A DNA stretch of 64,000 nucleotides, taken from positions 1 through 64,000 of the forward strand of contig NZ_LLXV01000049.1 in assembly GCF_001431665.1 (NCBI RefSeq). The letters are read 5' to 3'. The position numbers were made by a program, and so were the translations under genes. This DNA comes from Stenotrophomonas beteli. GTDB lineage: Bacteria; Pseudomonadota; Gammaproteobacteria; Xanthomonadales; Xanthomonadaceae. The notes beneath the pieces were generated by a model. The model was not told the origin of the DNA and did no database searches. It saw nothing but the letters and a program-made list of their open reading frames with translations. Positions 38,574-48,744 of this stretch are shown here, in pieces. Position 1 is the first letter of the stretch, and each line of letters starts with the position of its first letter.

Positions 38574-38574
38574 G

Positions 38575-38682
38575 TCAGGGGAAAGCGGTGGAGGAGGCGC
38601 CGCGCATCGCACAGGCACCGGCACCGGCACCACGAGGCGTCGTGGTGGTGTGGGTCCGGGTTTTGCGATGGGCGGTGTGCAT
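38575..38682 (-). CDS. Thr-rich leader peptide candidate upstream of ilvC
   Basis: This 35-codon ORF (ATG 38682, TGA 38575) contains [18 protein letters not shown], with seven Thr codons in the first fifteen and four in a row. The Thr run overlaps arm 1 (CACCACG, 38647-38641) of a perfect 7-bp hairpin with CGTGGTG (38634-38628). Arm 2 continues into GTGCCGG repeats able to pair with arm 3 of the terminator at 38532-38573. This is the geometry of an amino-acid attenuator sensing threonyl-tRNA. No good Shine-Dalgarno is visible, so translation is unproven. Confidence 0.55.
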   Translation of the reverse strand: MHTAHRKTRTHTTTTPRGAGAGACAMRGASSTAFP

Positions 38683-38715
38683 GGTGGTTGCGTCTGAAAC
38701 CAGGTCCTGAAATGA

Positions 38716-38747
38716 AAAAACCCGCACCGGGGCGGGTGCGGGTTTTT
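38716..38747 (-). terminator. ilv attenuator terminator (arms 3 and 4)
   Basis: The minus-strand RNA has CCCGCACC (38742-38735), a six-base loop and GGTGCGGG (38728-38721), flanked by A and T runs with TTTTTT immediately after. It lies 25 bases past the stop of the Ile/Leu/Val leader. Arm 3 can alternatively pair with an identical GGTGCGGG at 38795-38788, giving the antiterminator. On the plus strand it is also a good terminator shape. Confidence 0.9.
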
Positions 38748-38771
38748 GATGAGTTCCGGTGTGTTTGTTGC

Positions 38772-38900
38772 TTACACGCTGGCTCGTCCCGCACCTGTAG
38801 GTTGGGTAATAAGTACGAGCACAAGAATCGAACGCAGCGAGGCGGCGCCGGTGTCGGCGGCTTCGATGTGGGTTCGCGGTGGCGTGTTGTGATGCAGCAT
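38772..38900 (-). CDS. ilvL: ilv operon leader peptide
   Basis: This 42-residue leader (ATG 38900, TAA 38772) carries the control run [15 protein letters not shown], with codons ATT CTT GTG CTC GTA CTT ATT at 38828-38808. The run overlaps arm 1 (GCTCGT, 38820-38815), which pairs with ACGAGC (38787-38782). The adjacent GGTGCGGG is arm 2 of the antiterminator. Stalling at Ile, Leu or Val codons would therefore prevent the terminator at 38716-38747. The exact start codon is uncertain because no Shine-Dalgarno is seen. Confidence 0.85.
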   Translation of the reverse strand: MLHHNTPPRTHIEAADTGAASLRSILVLVLITQPTGAGRASV

Positions 38901-38908
38901 GTAATCGA

Positions 38909-38937
38909 GAGAAACACAGCCATTTCGGCGGTGTCAA
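38909..38937 (-). promoter_or_regulatory. possible promoter upstream of ilvL
   Basis: A consensus TTGACA (38937-38932) lies upstream of the leader. Seventeen bases later is TTTCTC, a poor -10. If used, transcription would begin only a few bases before the leader ATG, so another promoter further upstream, perhaps near the AT-rich GATAAAAAAT around 38957, is equally possible. Confidence 0.35.
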
Positions 38938-39092
38938 CCCTCGCGACAGATTTTTTATCGGTTTCCGCGGCATCCAGCGGAATGGCTTGTGGCGCAAGGA
39001 TGGTTGCCGTTGAAATTGTTTCGGTGAACCGGAATTCACTCCTTTCAGCGCGGTTTTTGCGCGGATTCCGGGCCGTTTTCGCCCTGGTGAGT

Positions 39093-39108
39093 GCGGCCCA
39101 AGGGCCGC
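39093..39108. repeat. perfect 7-bp-stem hairpin in the ggt leader
   Basis: GCGGCCC and GGGCCGC are separated by AA, about 100 bases before the ggt start. It has no T-run. It may be part of the 5' UTR of ggt or a leftover of a repeat. Confidence 0.4.
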
Positions 39109-39205
39109 GCCCACCGAAAGGCCACGGCCCATGACCTCTGCCCGATACCGCATGAAGGCCGCAGCGGCGAAGATCGGGGAACCACCCTTCCATCGGAACC
39201 CGACC

Positions 39206-40924
39206 GTGTCCCGACGCCTTGCCCGTTCCCTGCTGGCCGCTGCCGTGCTGGCCTCCGTGCCCGCACTGTCTTCCGCCGCCGATCGCATCACCGGCCACAC
39301 CTTCGCCACCCGTTCGGAGGTGATCGCCCCGCATGCGATGGCCGCCACCTCGCAGCCGCTGGCCACCCAGATCGCGCTGGACGTGATGAAGGGCGGTGGT
39401 TCGGCGGTGGACGCGGCGATTGCCGCCAACGCCGCGCTCGGCCTGATGGAACCGACCGGCAACGGCATCGGCGGCGACCTGTTCGCCATCGTCTGGGACC
39501 CGAAGACGCAGAAGCTCCATGGCTACAACGGCTCGGGCCGCTCGCCGAAGTCGCTCACCCTGGCCGAGTTCCAGCGCCGTGGCCTGAAGGAGATCCCGGC
39601 CACCGGTCCATTGCCGGTGTCGGTGCCCGGTGCCGTCGACGGCTGGTTCGCGCTGCACGAGCGCTTCGGTCGCAAGCCGATGGCCGACAACCTGGCGCCG
39701 GCCATCCGCTACGCCCGCGAGGGCCACCCGGTGGCCGAGGTGATTGCCTACTATTGGGACCGCTCGGTGCCCAAGCTGTCGCAGTACCCGGGCTTCAAGG
39801 AGCAGTTCACGATCAACGGCCACGCCCCGCGCAAGGGCGAGATGTGGAAGAACCCGAACCTGGCCAACACGCTGCAGCAGATTGCCGACGGCGGCCGCGA
39901 TGCCTTCTACAAGGGCGCCATCGCCCACACCATCGGTGACTACTTCAAGGCCAACGGTGGCTACCTGAGCTACCAGGACATGGCCGACCACCACGGTGAG
40001 TGGGTCGAACCGGTCAGCAGCAACTACCGTGGCTACGACGTGTGGGAGCTGCCGCCGAACAGCCAGGGCATCGCCGCGCTGCAGATCCTCAACGTGCTGG
40101 AAGGCTACGACTTCTCGAAGATCCCGTTTGGTTCACCGGAACACGTGCACCTGTTCGTCGAAGCGAAGAAGCTGGCCTTCGCCGACCGCGCGCGCTTCTA
40201 TGCCGACATGGCCTTCCAGCCGGCACCGGTGCAGAAGTTGATCTCCAAGGACTATGCGGCGCAGCGCCGTGCGCTGATCTCGATGGACAAGGCCCTGAAG
40301 GAAGTGCAGCCGGGCACGCCGAAGCAGTTGGAGGAAGGTGACACCATCTACATGACCGTGGCCGATGCCGACGGCATGATGGTCTCGCTGATCCAGTCCA
40401 ACTACCGGGGCATGGGCAGCGGCATGGCACCGCCCGGGCTGGGCTTCATCCTGCAGGACCGTGGCGAGATGTTCGTGCTGCAGAAGAACCATCCCAACGG
40501 CTACGCACCGGGCAAGCGTCCGTTCCAGACCATCATCCCGGCGTTCATCACCAAGGGCGGCAAGCCGTATGCCAGCTTCGGCGTGATGGGCGGTGCGATG
40601 CAGCCGCAGGGCCATGCGCAGATCGTGATGAACCTGGTGGACTTCGGCATGAACCTGCAGGAAGCCGGTGACGCACCGCGCATCCAGCATGAAGGGTCGA
40701 CCGAGCCGACCGGGCAGGCCACGGCGATGACCGACGGTGGTGAAGTGAACCTGGAAACCGGCTTCCCGTACGAGACGGTGCGCGCGCTGATGCGCAAGGG
40801 GCATCGCATCGTGTTCGCCGACGGCCCGTATGGCGGGTACCAGGCGATCATGCGCGATCCCGAGACCGGGGTTTACTACGGGGCTTCGGAGAGCCGCAAG
40901 GACGGGCAGGCGGCGGGGTACTGA
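39206..40924 (+). CDS. ggt: gamma-glutamyltransferase
   Basis: This 572-residue periplasmic enzyme hydrolyses glutathione and transfers gamma-glutamyl groups. The precursor self-cleaves at the Thr in [13 protein letters not shown], which aligns with the E. coli TTHYS nucleophile. Family motifs include [53 protein letters not shown] and [15 protein letters not shown]. The GTG at 39206 was chosen because GGAA lies seven bases upstream and the signal peptide ([20 protein letters not shown]) starts at once. ATGs at 39131 and 39152 would add an odd basic extension. The gene is monocistronic. Confidence 0.9.
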   Translation: MSRRLARSLLAAAVLASVPALSSAADRITGHTFATRSEVIAPHAMAATSQPLATQIALDVMKGGGSAVDAAIAANAALGLMEPTGNGIGGDLFAIVWDPKTQKLHGYNGSGRSPKSLTLAEFQRRGLKEIPATGPLPVSVPGAVDGWFALHERFGRKPMADNLAPAIRYAREGHPVAEVIAYYWDRSVPKLSQYPGFKEQFTINGHAPRKGEMWKNPNLANTLQQIADGGRDAFYKGAIAHTIGDYFKANGGYLSYQDMADHHGEWVEPVSSNYRGYDVWELPPNSQGIAALQILNVLEGYDFSKIPFGSPEHVHLFVEAKKLAFADRARFYADMAFQPAPVQKLISKDYAAQRRALISMDKALKEVQPGTPKQLEEGDTIYMTVADADGMMVSLIQSNYRGMGSGMAPPGLGFILQDRGEMFVLQKNHPNGYAPGKRPFQTIIPAFITKGGKPYASFGVMGGAMQPQGHAQIVMNLVDFGMNLQEAGDAPRIQHEGSTEPTGQATAMTDGGEVNLETGFPYETVRALMRKGHRIVFADGPYGGYQAIMRDPETGVYYGASESRKDGQAAGY

Positions 40925-40987
40925 GGTTTCCCGGCCACCGGGCTGAGCCCCCTCGTGGCTGATCGCCAGAGCAGTTTCATGCGCTGG

Positions 40988-41089
40988 GGCGTGTGGGTGG
41001 GAGTGTCGGGGGACGCCGTGAATACGTCCTTGTAGGCTTAGCCGCGCCATCCATGGCGCGGATACCCCCGCCACTCCCACCCGCACGCC
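40988..41089. repeat. nested inverted repeat enclosing a SMAG unit
   Basis: Outer arms GGCGTGTGGGTGGGAGTG (40988-41005) and CACTCCCACCCGCACGCC (41072-41089) pair with one mismatch. Inside is a GTAG-led hairpin (TGTAGGCTTAGCCGCGCCAT, then CCATGGCGCGG). It lies 63 bases beyond ggt. Together with the two following repeats it fills most of the gene-free stretch 40925-41417. Confidence 0.8.
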
Positions 41090-41176
41090 CCCGAAAGTTT
41101 CCTTGCGCGTCAGCCACGGAAGAAAAAGAAGAAGATCAAAAGCAAAGGCAACGGCAACAGCCGTGCGCTGTGGGTT

Positions 41177-41217
41177 GGGGTCGGATCCGTTTTCCCAAGG
41201 AAAACGGATCCGACCCC
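41177..41217. repeat. 41-bp palindrome with GGATCC arms, copy 2
   Basis: GGGGTCGGATCCGTTTTCC and GGAAAACGGATCCGACCCC are complementary around a CAA centre. It shares outer arms with the copy at 26877 but has different inner bases on both sides, changed together so that pairing is kept. It lies between the convergent ggt and BCCT genes. Confidence 0.85.
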
Positions 41218-41298
41218 TTCTTGTTTTCCGATACACCTGATCCACGCATGGCGTGGAAAACCAACCGTCACCAGGAAATCGTCGGAGGCGGGGAGGGG

Positions 41299-41379
41299 GG
41301 CGATGGCGGGACCGTCCACGGCATGGATGCCGTGGACGAGCCTACAGGGACGTACTTGCGGCGTGTCCCGCCATCGGCC
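41299..41379. repeat. second nested inverted repeat enclosing a SMAG unit
   Basis: Outer arms near CGATGGCGGGAC (41301-41312) and GTCCCGCCATCG (41365-41376) enclose a perfect hairpin GTCCACGGCAT / ATGCCGTGGAC (41314-41337), followed by the reverse of GTAGGCTCG. It is oriented opposite to the unit at 40988-41089, so the two face each other across the GGATCC palindrome. Confidence 0.8.
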
Positions 41380-41417
41380 CCCTCACCGCCAGACCAGCAG
41401 AAATCTGCAAAACCCCC

Positions 41418-42995
41418 TCAATCCTGATCGTGCGCGCGTGCGGCCTCGGCCTGCGTCTCCTCCTGCGCCGCCATCTCGCGTGCGATCCACGCATCGATCA
41501 TGTGCCGCTGGCGCTGCGCCTGCCGCCGCTCGCGCGTGTACTCCTGGTCAAGCACCCGATACAGCGACACCATCACCAGCACCATCAGCAGCGCGAATGG
41601 CAACGCCGCAATCGTGATCATGCCCTGCAGTGCATCCAGGCCACCGGCCAGCAGCAACGCACCGGCGATCAACGCGACCCCCACGCCCCAGGCCAGCTTG
41701 CGCCTGGGCGGCGGATCGCCGGCTTCATCGGTGGACATGCTCGCCAGTACCAACACTGCGGAATCAGCAGAGGTCACGAAGAAAATCATCAGAAGCACCA
41801 GCGCGATGCACGACAGCAGCAACGGCAGCGGCATGCTGTCGAACATGGTGAACAGCACTGTTTCATAGCCATTGCCCAGTGCCTGCAGCAGATCGGCCTG
41901 GCCGAAGATCTGCATCCAGATCGCTGTGCCGCCGAACACCGAGAACCAGAAGAAGCCCAGCAGCGTTGGTGCCAGCACCACGCCGATGACGAACTCGCGC
42001 ACGCTGCGCCCGCGCGAGATGCGGGCAATGAACGAACCGACGAACGGTGCCCAGGAAATCCACCAGGCCCAATAGAAGATCGTCCAGTCGGCCACCCAGG
42101 TGCTGGACGAGAACGGCGACATGCGCAGGCTCATCGTCACAAGCTGGTTCAGATACGAGCCCAGCGTGGTGGTGAAGGTATTGAAGATCGCGCCGGTGGG
42201 GCCCAGCACCAGCACCAGCGCCAGCAGCAGAGCGGCCAGCGCCAAGTTGAAGTTCGACAGCCACTTCACGCCACGCTCGACACCACTCAGCGTGGAGGCC
42301 ATGTACAGCACGAACGCGACTGCGATGACGGTCAGTTGCAGCGGAACGCCTGCGTGCAGGCCGAACACACGCTCCATTCCGGCCGCGATCTGGATGGTGC
42401 CGAAGCCAAGCGTGGTAGCGACACCAATCGCGGTGGCCACGACCGCGGCGATGTTGACCACGCGGCCGATCCAGCCGCGGTGATGGCGGCCGATGATCGG
42501 CTGCAGCATGTCGCTGACCAGGCCGCGGCCGTTGCGGTTGAACTGGAACCAGGCCATCGCCAGGCCGATCAGCGCATAGATGGCCCAGGGGTGCAGGCAC
42601 CAATGGAAGAACACGTAGCGCATGGCAGCACGCGCCGCGTCCATGCTTTCAGGTGCCAGGCCTTCCGGTGGCTTGCTGAAATGCGAAATGGGCTCAGCGG
42701 CGCCCCAGAACACCAGGCCAATGCCCATGCCGGCCGCGAACAGCATCGACATCCAGCTGGCTCGCGAGAATTCGGGTTCGGCGTCTTCGCCACCGATGCG
42801 CAGGTTGCCGAAGCGGCCGAAGGCCAGGTACATCAGGAACACCAGGGCCAGGAACACCACCAGCAGGTACAGCCAGCCGACACTGCGGATGACCTCCGCC
42901 AGCATGGATTGCACAACGGTATTGAAGGGGTCGGGGGCGATGCCGGCAAGCAGCACCAGCAGCAGGACCAGTGCGATGGAAACGCGAAACACCAT
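41418..42995 (-). CDS. BCCT-family betaine/choline/carnitine transporter
   Basis: This 525-residue inner-membrane carrier has twelve predicted helices. The BCCT core shows MLFAAGMGIGLVFWGAAEPI and the diagnostic tryptophan-rich WTIFYWAWWISWAPFVGSFI followed by ARISRGRSVREFVIGV. It also has SADSAVLVLASMSTDE. The likely substrates are quaternary amines used as osmolytes. The ATG at 42995 (MVFRVSIALVL) sits just before helix 1 with GGAGAAG upstream; a longer frame to 43226 has no family resemblance. The C terminus is hydrophilic and may be an osmosensory tail. Bases 42996-43177 upstream hold no other gene. Confidence 0.92.
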   Translation of the reverse strand: MVFRVSIALVLLLVLLAGIAPDPFNTVVQSMLAEVIRSVGWLYLLVVFLALVFLMYLAFGRFGNLRIGGEDAEPEFSRASWMSMLFAAGMGIGLVFWGAAEPISHFSKPPEGLAPESMDAARAAMRYVFFHWCLHPWAIYALIGLAMAWFQFNRNGRGLVSDMLQPIIGRHHRGWIGRVVNIAAVVATAIGVATTLGFGTIQIAAGMERVFGLHAGVPLQLTVIAVAFVLYMASTLSGVERGVKWLSNFNLALAALLLALVLVLGPTGAIFNTFTTTLGSYLNQLVTMSLRMSPFSSSTWVADWTIFYWAWWISWAPFVGSFIARISRGRSVREFVIGVVLAPTLLGFFWFSVFGGTAIWMQIFGQADLLQALGNGYETVLFTMFDSMPLPLLLSCIALVLLMIFFVTSADSAVLVLASMSTDEAGDPPPRRKLAWGVGVALIAGALLLAGGLDALQGMITIAALPFALLMVLVMVSLYRVLDQEYTRERRQAQRQRHMIDAWIAREMAAQEETQAEAARAHDQD

Positions 42996-43177
42996 GAAGG
43001 AGCTTCTCCGATCAAGGGGATTGAGGGGAGCGAGCAGAGCTTGCAGCGAGGGGCCGGCGGCATGCAGCACGGACCGGGCAGGGGCCGCACGGGCGGCGGG
43101 GAGCATCGGTCGCAGCGACACGATGGGCGTGCACGTTACTGAACGCGACGTCATGGTTCTGTTAACGAATAGAGATT

Positions 43178-43218
43178 GGGGCCAGATCCGCTTTCCGCAG
43201 GAAAGCGGATCTGGCCCC
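43178..43218. repeat. 41-bp palindrome of the same family, copy 3
   Basis: GGGGCCAGATCCGCTTTCC and GGAAAGCGGATCTGGCCCC pair around GCA. Unlike the other copies it lies in a divergent promoter region, between the BCCT gene and the thiC riboswitch, and has AGATCC in place of GGATCC. Confidence 0.85.
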
Positions 43219-43263
43219 GGGGGCAACTCCGGAGGCGGGCGGTCTATGCTCTAATGCACGCCA

Positions 43264-45288
<2,025 letters not shown>

Positions 45289-45382
45289 CGCACGGCGGGG
45301 GTGCCGGCCGCTGGCCGGCATTACCGCCCCTCACGCCTGTCACCGCTATGCTCGGCCCATCGTTCCCAGAGGAAAGGACGCC

Positions 45383-46054
45383 ATGCCTGTTGCCGTGACC
45401 ACGCGTTGGCTGGCCATTGCCCGCCGCCACCCTTCGGCATGGCTGCTGGCGGCGCAGCTGCTGGCGGTGATGCTGTATCCGGCCCTGGACGACACCGCCG
45501 GCGGACGTGCCGCACTGGGCATGTTCGGCATGGCGGTGCTGGGACTGGCGCTGTGGGTGGTGCAGCGCAGTCCGTTGGGAAGCTGGCTGGCCCTGCTGCT
45601 GGCGATCCCTGCGGTGGTGTTTTCGTTGGCAGGCGCGCTGCTGGAGCGCGACGCGCTGCTGACCACCGCACAGTTGCTGGAAAGCCTGCTGTATTTCTAT
45701 ACGGCAGGTGCGCTGATCGCGTACATGCTGCAGGACCACAAGGTCACCCGCGACGAACTGTTCGCCGCCGGGGCCACTTTCACCCTGTTGGCCTGGGCCT
45801 TCGCGTTTGCGTTTTCGGTCTGCCAGCAGTGGTACCCGGGCAGCTTCCACGGCGCCAGCGAGGGTCCGCAGCGCAGCTGGATGGAGTTGCTTTATCTGAG
45901 CTTCAGCTTGTTGTCAGGCGTGGGGTTGAGCGATGTCGTGCCGCTGCATCCACAGGCCCGCGCGCTGGTCATGCTGGAGCAGTTTTCAGGCGTGATGTAC
46001 GTAGCTTTGGTGGTTTCGCGGCTGGTCGGACTGACCATGCTGAGGCGTGCCTGA
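45383..46054 (+). CDS. ion-channel-like membrane protein with atypical selectivity filter
   Basis: This 223-residue inner-membrane protein has about six hydrophobic stretches. The last two flank a pore-loop-like segment (ELLYLSFSLLSGVGLSDVVP) similar in position to the filter of two-helix potassium channels. The usual TVGYGD is replaced by SGVGLSD. The third stretch and a charged linker (QDHKVTRDELFAAG) precede the pore unit. No cytoplasmic RCK domain is present. Whether it conducts potassium is doubtful from the filter. It stands alone after thiC with its own 95-base leader. Confidence 0.6.
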   Translation: MPVAVTTRWLAIARRHPSAWLLAAQLLAVMLYPALDDTAGGRAALGMFGMAVLGLALWVVQRSPLGSWLALLLAIPAVVFSLAGALLERDALLTTAQLLESLLYFYTAGALIAYMLQDHKVTRDELFAAGATFTLLAWAFAFAFSVCQQWYPGSFHGASEGPQRSWMELLYLSFSLLSGVGLSDVVPLHPQARALVMLEQFSGVMYVALVVSRLVGLTMLRRA

Positions 46055-46074
46055 AAATGAACGCCAGATAAAAA

Positions 46075-46097
46075 TTTCGCGCCCGGAAGGGCGCGAA
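46075..46097 (-). terminator. strong hairpin with T-run on the minus strand
   Basis: TTCGCGCCC and GGGCGCGAA surround GGAA, and the minus-strand side continues ATTTTTATC. On the plus strand no T-run follows, so it is oriented to stop leftward transcription although no leftward gene is annotated nearby. It may also serve the channel gene ending at 46054. Confidence 0.6.
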
Positions 46098-46313
46098 TGG
46101 TGCTGCAAATTATGTGAATGCGTCGGCGAGAGAGAGCCTGATGTCGACCACGCGATAGGCGAGGTAACCGGCATAGGCTAGTATTCGCGCGCTCAATTGT
46201 TTTTGCGGTATGCGCCGATGCTTTGTGCGGAGTCTGGCTTTTCGCTGTTCCCGGAACGGGGCGGTTTCAAAGGCAAACGCTGCCCGGAACCTGTCTCTAC
46301 TGTGTAGCAGAAA

Positions 46314-48629
46314 ATGAACAGCAGCGAAATCCAGCCCCCCGGATCCGATCGGATCCGGATAGGCGAGTGCATCGTCACTCTGTCCTCGCGTGAGGTTGAG
46401 GTGGTCGGCGCGCGCCGGCCGCGTCGGCTCACGCCGAAGGCGCTGGGCGTACTGCGCGTGCTGCTGCGGCAGCCGGGCCGCGTGGTCACCCGCGATGAAC
46501 TGTTCGCGGAGGTGTGGCCGGACACGCTGCCGACCAACGACGTGCTGACCCAGGCCGTTACCCAGCTGCGCAAAGCGTTCAGCCACGACGAAGACAACGG
46601 CCAGGCGTACATCGAGACCATCGCCAAGACCGGTTATCGCCTGCTGATGCCGGTGCAGGTGCTGGACGACCTGCAGACGCCGCCACCTGCGCCGGTCGAC
46701 GACGAGGCAGAAGACGCATCGCCGGTGATCGCCGCCGCTCCCATGCCAGCGGAGGCGTCGCGCCGCCGCTGGCGCCATGTGCGTCGCCGTGTGCTGCTGG
46801 CGCTGGGCGTGGTGATGCTGGTGGCGCTGGTGGTACTGACCGCGCTGCTGTTGCGGCGCGCCCCGGCCAGCAGTTCGCCGGTGGATGCTGCCGTGGAGAA
46901 CGGCACGCGGGTGATCGGCAGCCCGCAGCGTCCCTATCGGCTGATCACCGCGACAAGCGGCTTTGAAACCTATCCCACCCTGTCGCCCGACGGCTCGCTG
47001 GTGGCCTACGAAGGCGCCAACGAAGACGGCAATGGCGGCGGTGCGATCAAGGTGCAGACCTCGGGCAATGCGCCCGCACGCCAGCTGCTGGTGCCGCCGG
47101 CCGGCGCGGTCGATCGTTTCCCGAACTGGTCGCCGGATGGACGTGAGATCGCCTTTGCACGGTTCTCCGCCGATGGCGGTTGCCAGGTGCTGGTGGCCAG
47201 CGCCACCGGTGGCGCGCTGCGCCAGGCCACGCGCTGCGATGGCACTGAACTGCTCAGCTTCGACTGGACGCCCGATGGTCGTGGCCTGGTGTTCGGCAGC
47301 ATGGTCGGGCGCTACGCGCATCGCGGCATCCGCGTGCTGGACCTCGGCAGTGGGCAGTGGCGCGCGCTGGACTACGGCGTGGACCAGGATGATTTCGACT
47401 ACGCGCCGCGCTATTCGCCGGACGGGCAGTGGCTGGTGTTCGTGCGCAATCCGCAGCTGGGCGATCTGTGGCGCGTGCCGGCCAGTGGCGGAACACCCGA
47501 GCGCCTCACCAACGAAGCGGCCGAGCTGCGCGGGTGGGCCTGGCTGGACGATGGCCGTACCATCGTGTTTGGTCGCCGCGTCGACAGTGAAGCGCGGCTC
47601 TATTACCTGGATGTAGAGCGCCGCACCCTGCGCGATGCGGGCCTGGACGATGCGCAGTGGCCGGCCGTGTCGCGCCGTGGCGGCATGCTCGCTTTCGTTC
47701 ACCGCCGCGCGCAGTTCGGCGTGTTCAAGGTGCCGATCAACGGCAATGGCGAGCCCGAACGCCTGTTCGCCTCCAGCGGCCGCGATGGCCAGCCGATGGC
47801 GGCACCGGATGGCCGCCAGCTGGTATTCACCTCCGATCGTTCCGGCAGCTTCGCGCTGTGGTGGGCCGACATGCAGCGACCCGACTCGCTGCGACCGATC
47901 GAAGGGCTGCGCCCGGAAGCGCGGCAGGCGCCGGACTGGTCGGCCGACAGCCGCCAACTGCTGGTGGTCGGCCGCGATGAGCACGGCAGGACCGTGGTCT
48001 ACGAGATCGCCCCGCGCGATGAACGCCTGCAGCCGTTGCCGGTCCCCGGCGAGCAGCCGCTGCAGGCACTGTATGGCGCGACGCCGGAGCAGCTGCTGGT
48101 GGTTGAACGCGATGCCGACCAGCGCATCCGGCTGAGCCTGTACGACCGCAGCGTGCAGCCATGGCGTCGCCTGGGCAGTGTCGACGGCGTTTCGCAGGCG
48201 CGCTTCGACCGCAGCACCGGACGGGTCTTGTTCACCCGCTTGGCCGCCAGCGGCCTGTGGTCGGCCGATGCGGCGTTGTCGCCGGCCAGCGTGCAGCAGA
48301 TCAGTGATGACCGGCCCAGCCGCTGGCGCTACCGGGCCTGGACGGTGGCCGGCAGCAATGCGATCGGCTATCTCGGCACGTCCACCACCTGTGGCACCAC
48401 GTTGATACGGATCCAGGCCGGTCACGAACAGCCCGAACACTGCCTGGACACGCAGCGCCTCAGCGCAGGCAACGGGCTCAGTGCCAGCGCCGACGGACAC
48501 CACCTGTTCGTGGCGATGGCGGTCAGTGACGGCGCCGACATCGGCGTGATGCGTTTGCCCGAACGTGCCCCGGCGCTGTTCCCTGCGTTCTCCAAGTTGT
48601 TGTTGTTCAAGGGAAATGGGCCTTCGTAA
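46314..48629 (+). CDS. membrane-anchored winged-helix regulator with WD40/TolB-like propeller
   Basis: This 771-residue protein has an N-terminal OmpR/CadC-type DNA-binding domain (about residues 10-110: LTPKALGVLRVLLRQPGRVV, DVLTQAVTQLRKAF, YIETIAKTGYRLL). One membrane helix follows near 158-180 (VLLALGVVMLVALVVLTALL). The periplasmic part is a PD40/TolB-like beta-propeller with repeated blades such as YPTLSPDGSLVAYEG, FPNWSPDGREIAFARF and DYAPRYSPDGQWLVF. It is a ToxR-like one-component sensor whose signal is unknown. It precedes an AraC gene and a TonB receptor gene on the same strand, plausible targets. The ATG at 46314 is the first in frame. Confidence 0.85.
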   Translation: MNSSEIQPPGSDRIRIGECIVTLSSREVEVVGARRPRRLTPKALGVLRVLLRQPGRVVTRDELFAEVWPDTLPTNDVLTQAVTQLRKAFSHDEDNGQAYIETIAKTGYRLLMPVQVLDDLQTPPPAPVDDEAEDASPVIAAAPMPAEASRRRWRHVRRRVLLALGVVMLVALVVLTALLLRRAPASSSPVDAAVENGTRVIGSPQRPYRLITATSGFETYPTLSPDGSLVAYEGANEDGNGGGAIKVQTSGNAPARQLLVPPAGAVDRFPNWSPDGREIAFARFSADGGCQVLVASATGGALRQATRCDGTELLSFDWTPDGRGLVFGSMVGRYAHRGIRVLDLGSGQWRALDYGVDQDDFDYAPRYSPDGQWLVFVRNPQLGDLWRVPASGGTPERLTNEAAELRGWAWLDDGRTIVFGRRVDSEARLYYLDVERRTLRDAGLDDAQWPAVSRRGGMLAFVHRRAQFGVFKVPINGNGEPERLFASSGRDGQPMAAPDGRQLVFTSDRSGSFALWWADMQRPDSLRPIEGLRPEARQAPDWSADSRQLLVVGRDEHGRTVVYEIAPRDERLQPLPVPGEQPLQALYGATPEQLLVVERDADQRIRLSLYDRSVQPWRRLGSVDGVSQARFDRSTGRVLFTRLAASGLWSADAALSPASVQQISDDRPSRWRYRAWTVAGSNAIGYLGTSTTCGTTLIRIQAGHEQPEHCLDTQRLSAGNGLSASADGHHLFVAMAVSDGADIGVMRLPERAPALFPAFSKLLLFKGNGPS

Positions 48630-48639
48630 TTTTTTCGTC

Positions 48640-48671
48640 GCGATCTCGTGGCGAATTCGTGGCGATCTCGT
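48640..48671. repeat. direct repeat upstream of the AraC gene
   Basis: GCGATCTCGT occurs at 48640-48649 and again at 48662-48671, with a related GTGGCGAATTCGTGGCG between. It lies about 75-105 bases before the AraC gene start and could be a regulator binding site. Nothing more can be said from the sequence. Confidence 0.35.
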
Positions 48672-48744
48672 CCAACCTTCCTGACGTGGTACCGCCTGAT
48701 TTGGCAAAACGGAGGCCTGTACTAGGCAAATCCGTGGTGCCCCC

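Noticed and set aside
38575..38660. Val-rich frame (VVPVPVPV) overlapping the Thr-rich leader
   Set aside because: It has no start codon in a sensible place and no stop before ilvC; the Val codons come from the GTGCCG repeats that form the antiterminator arm.
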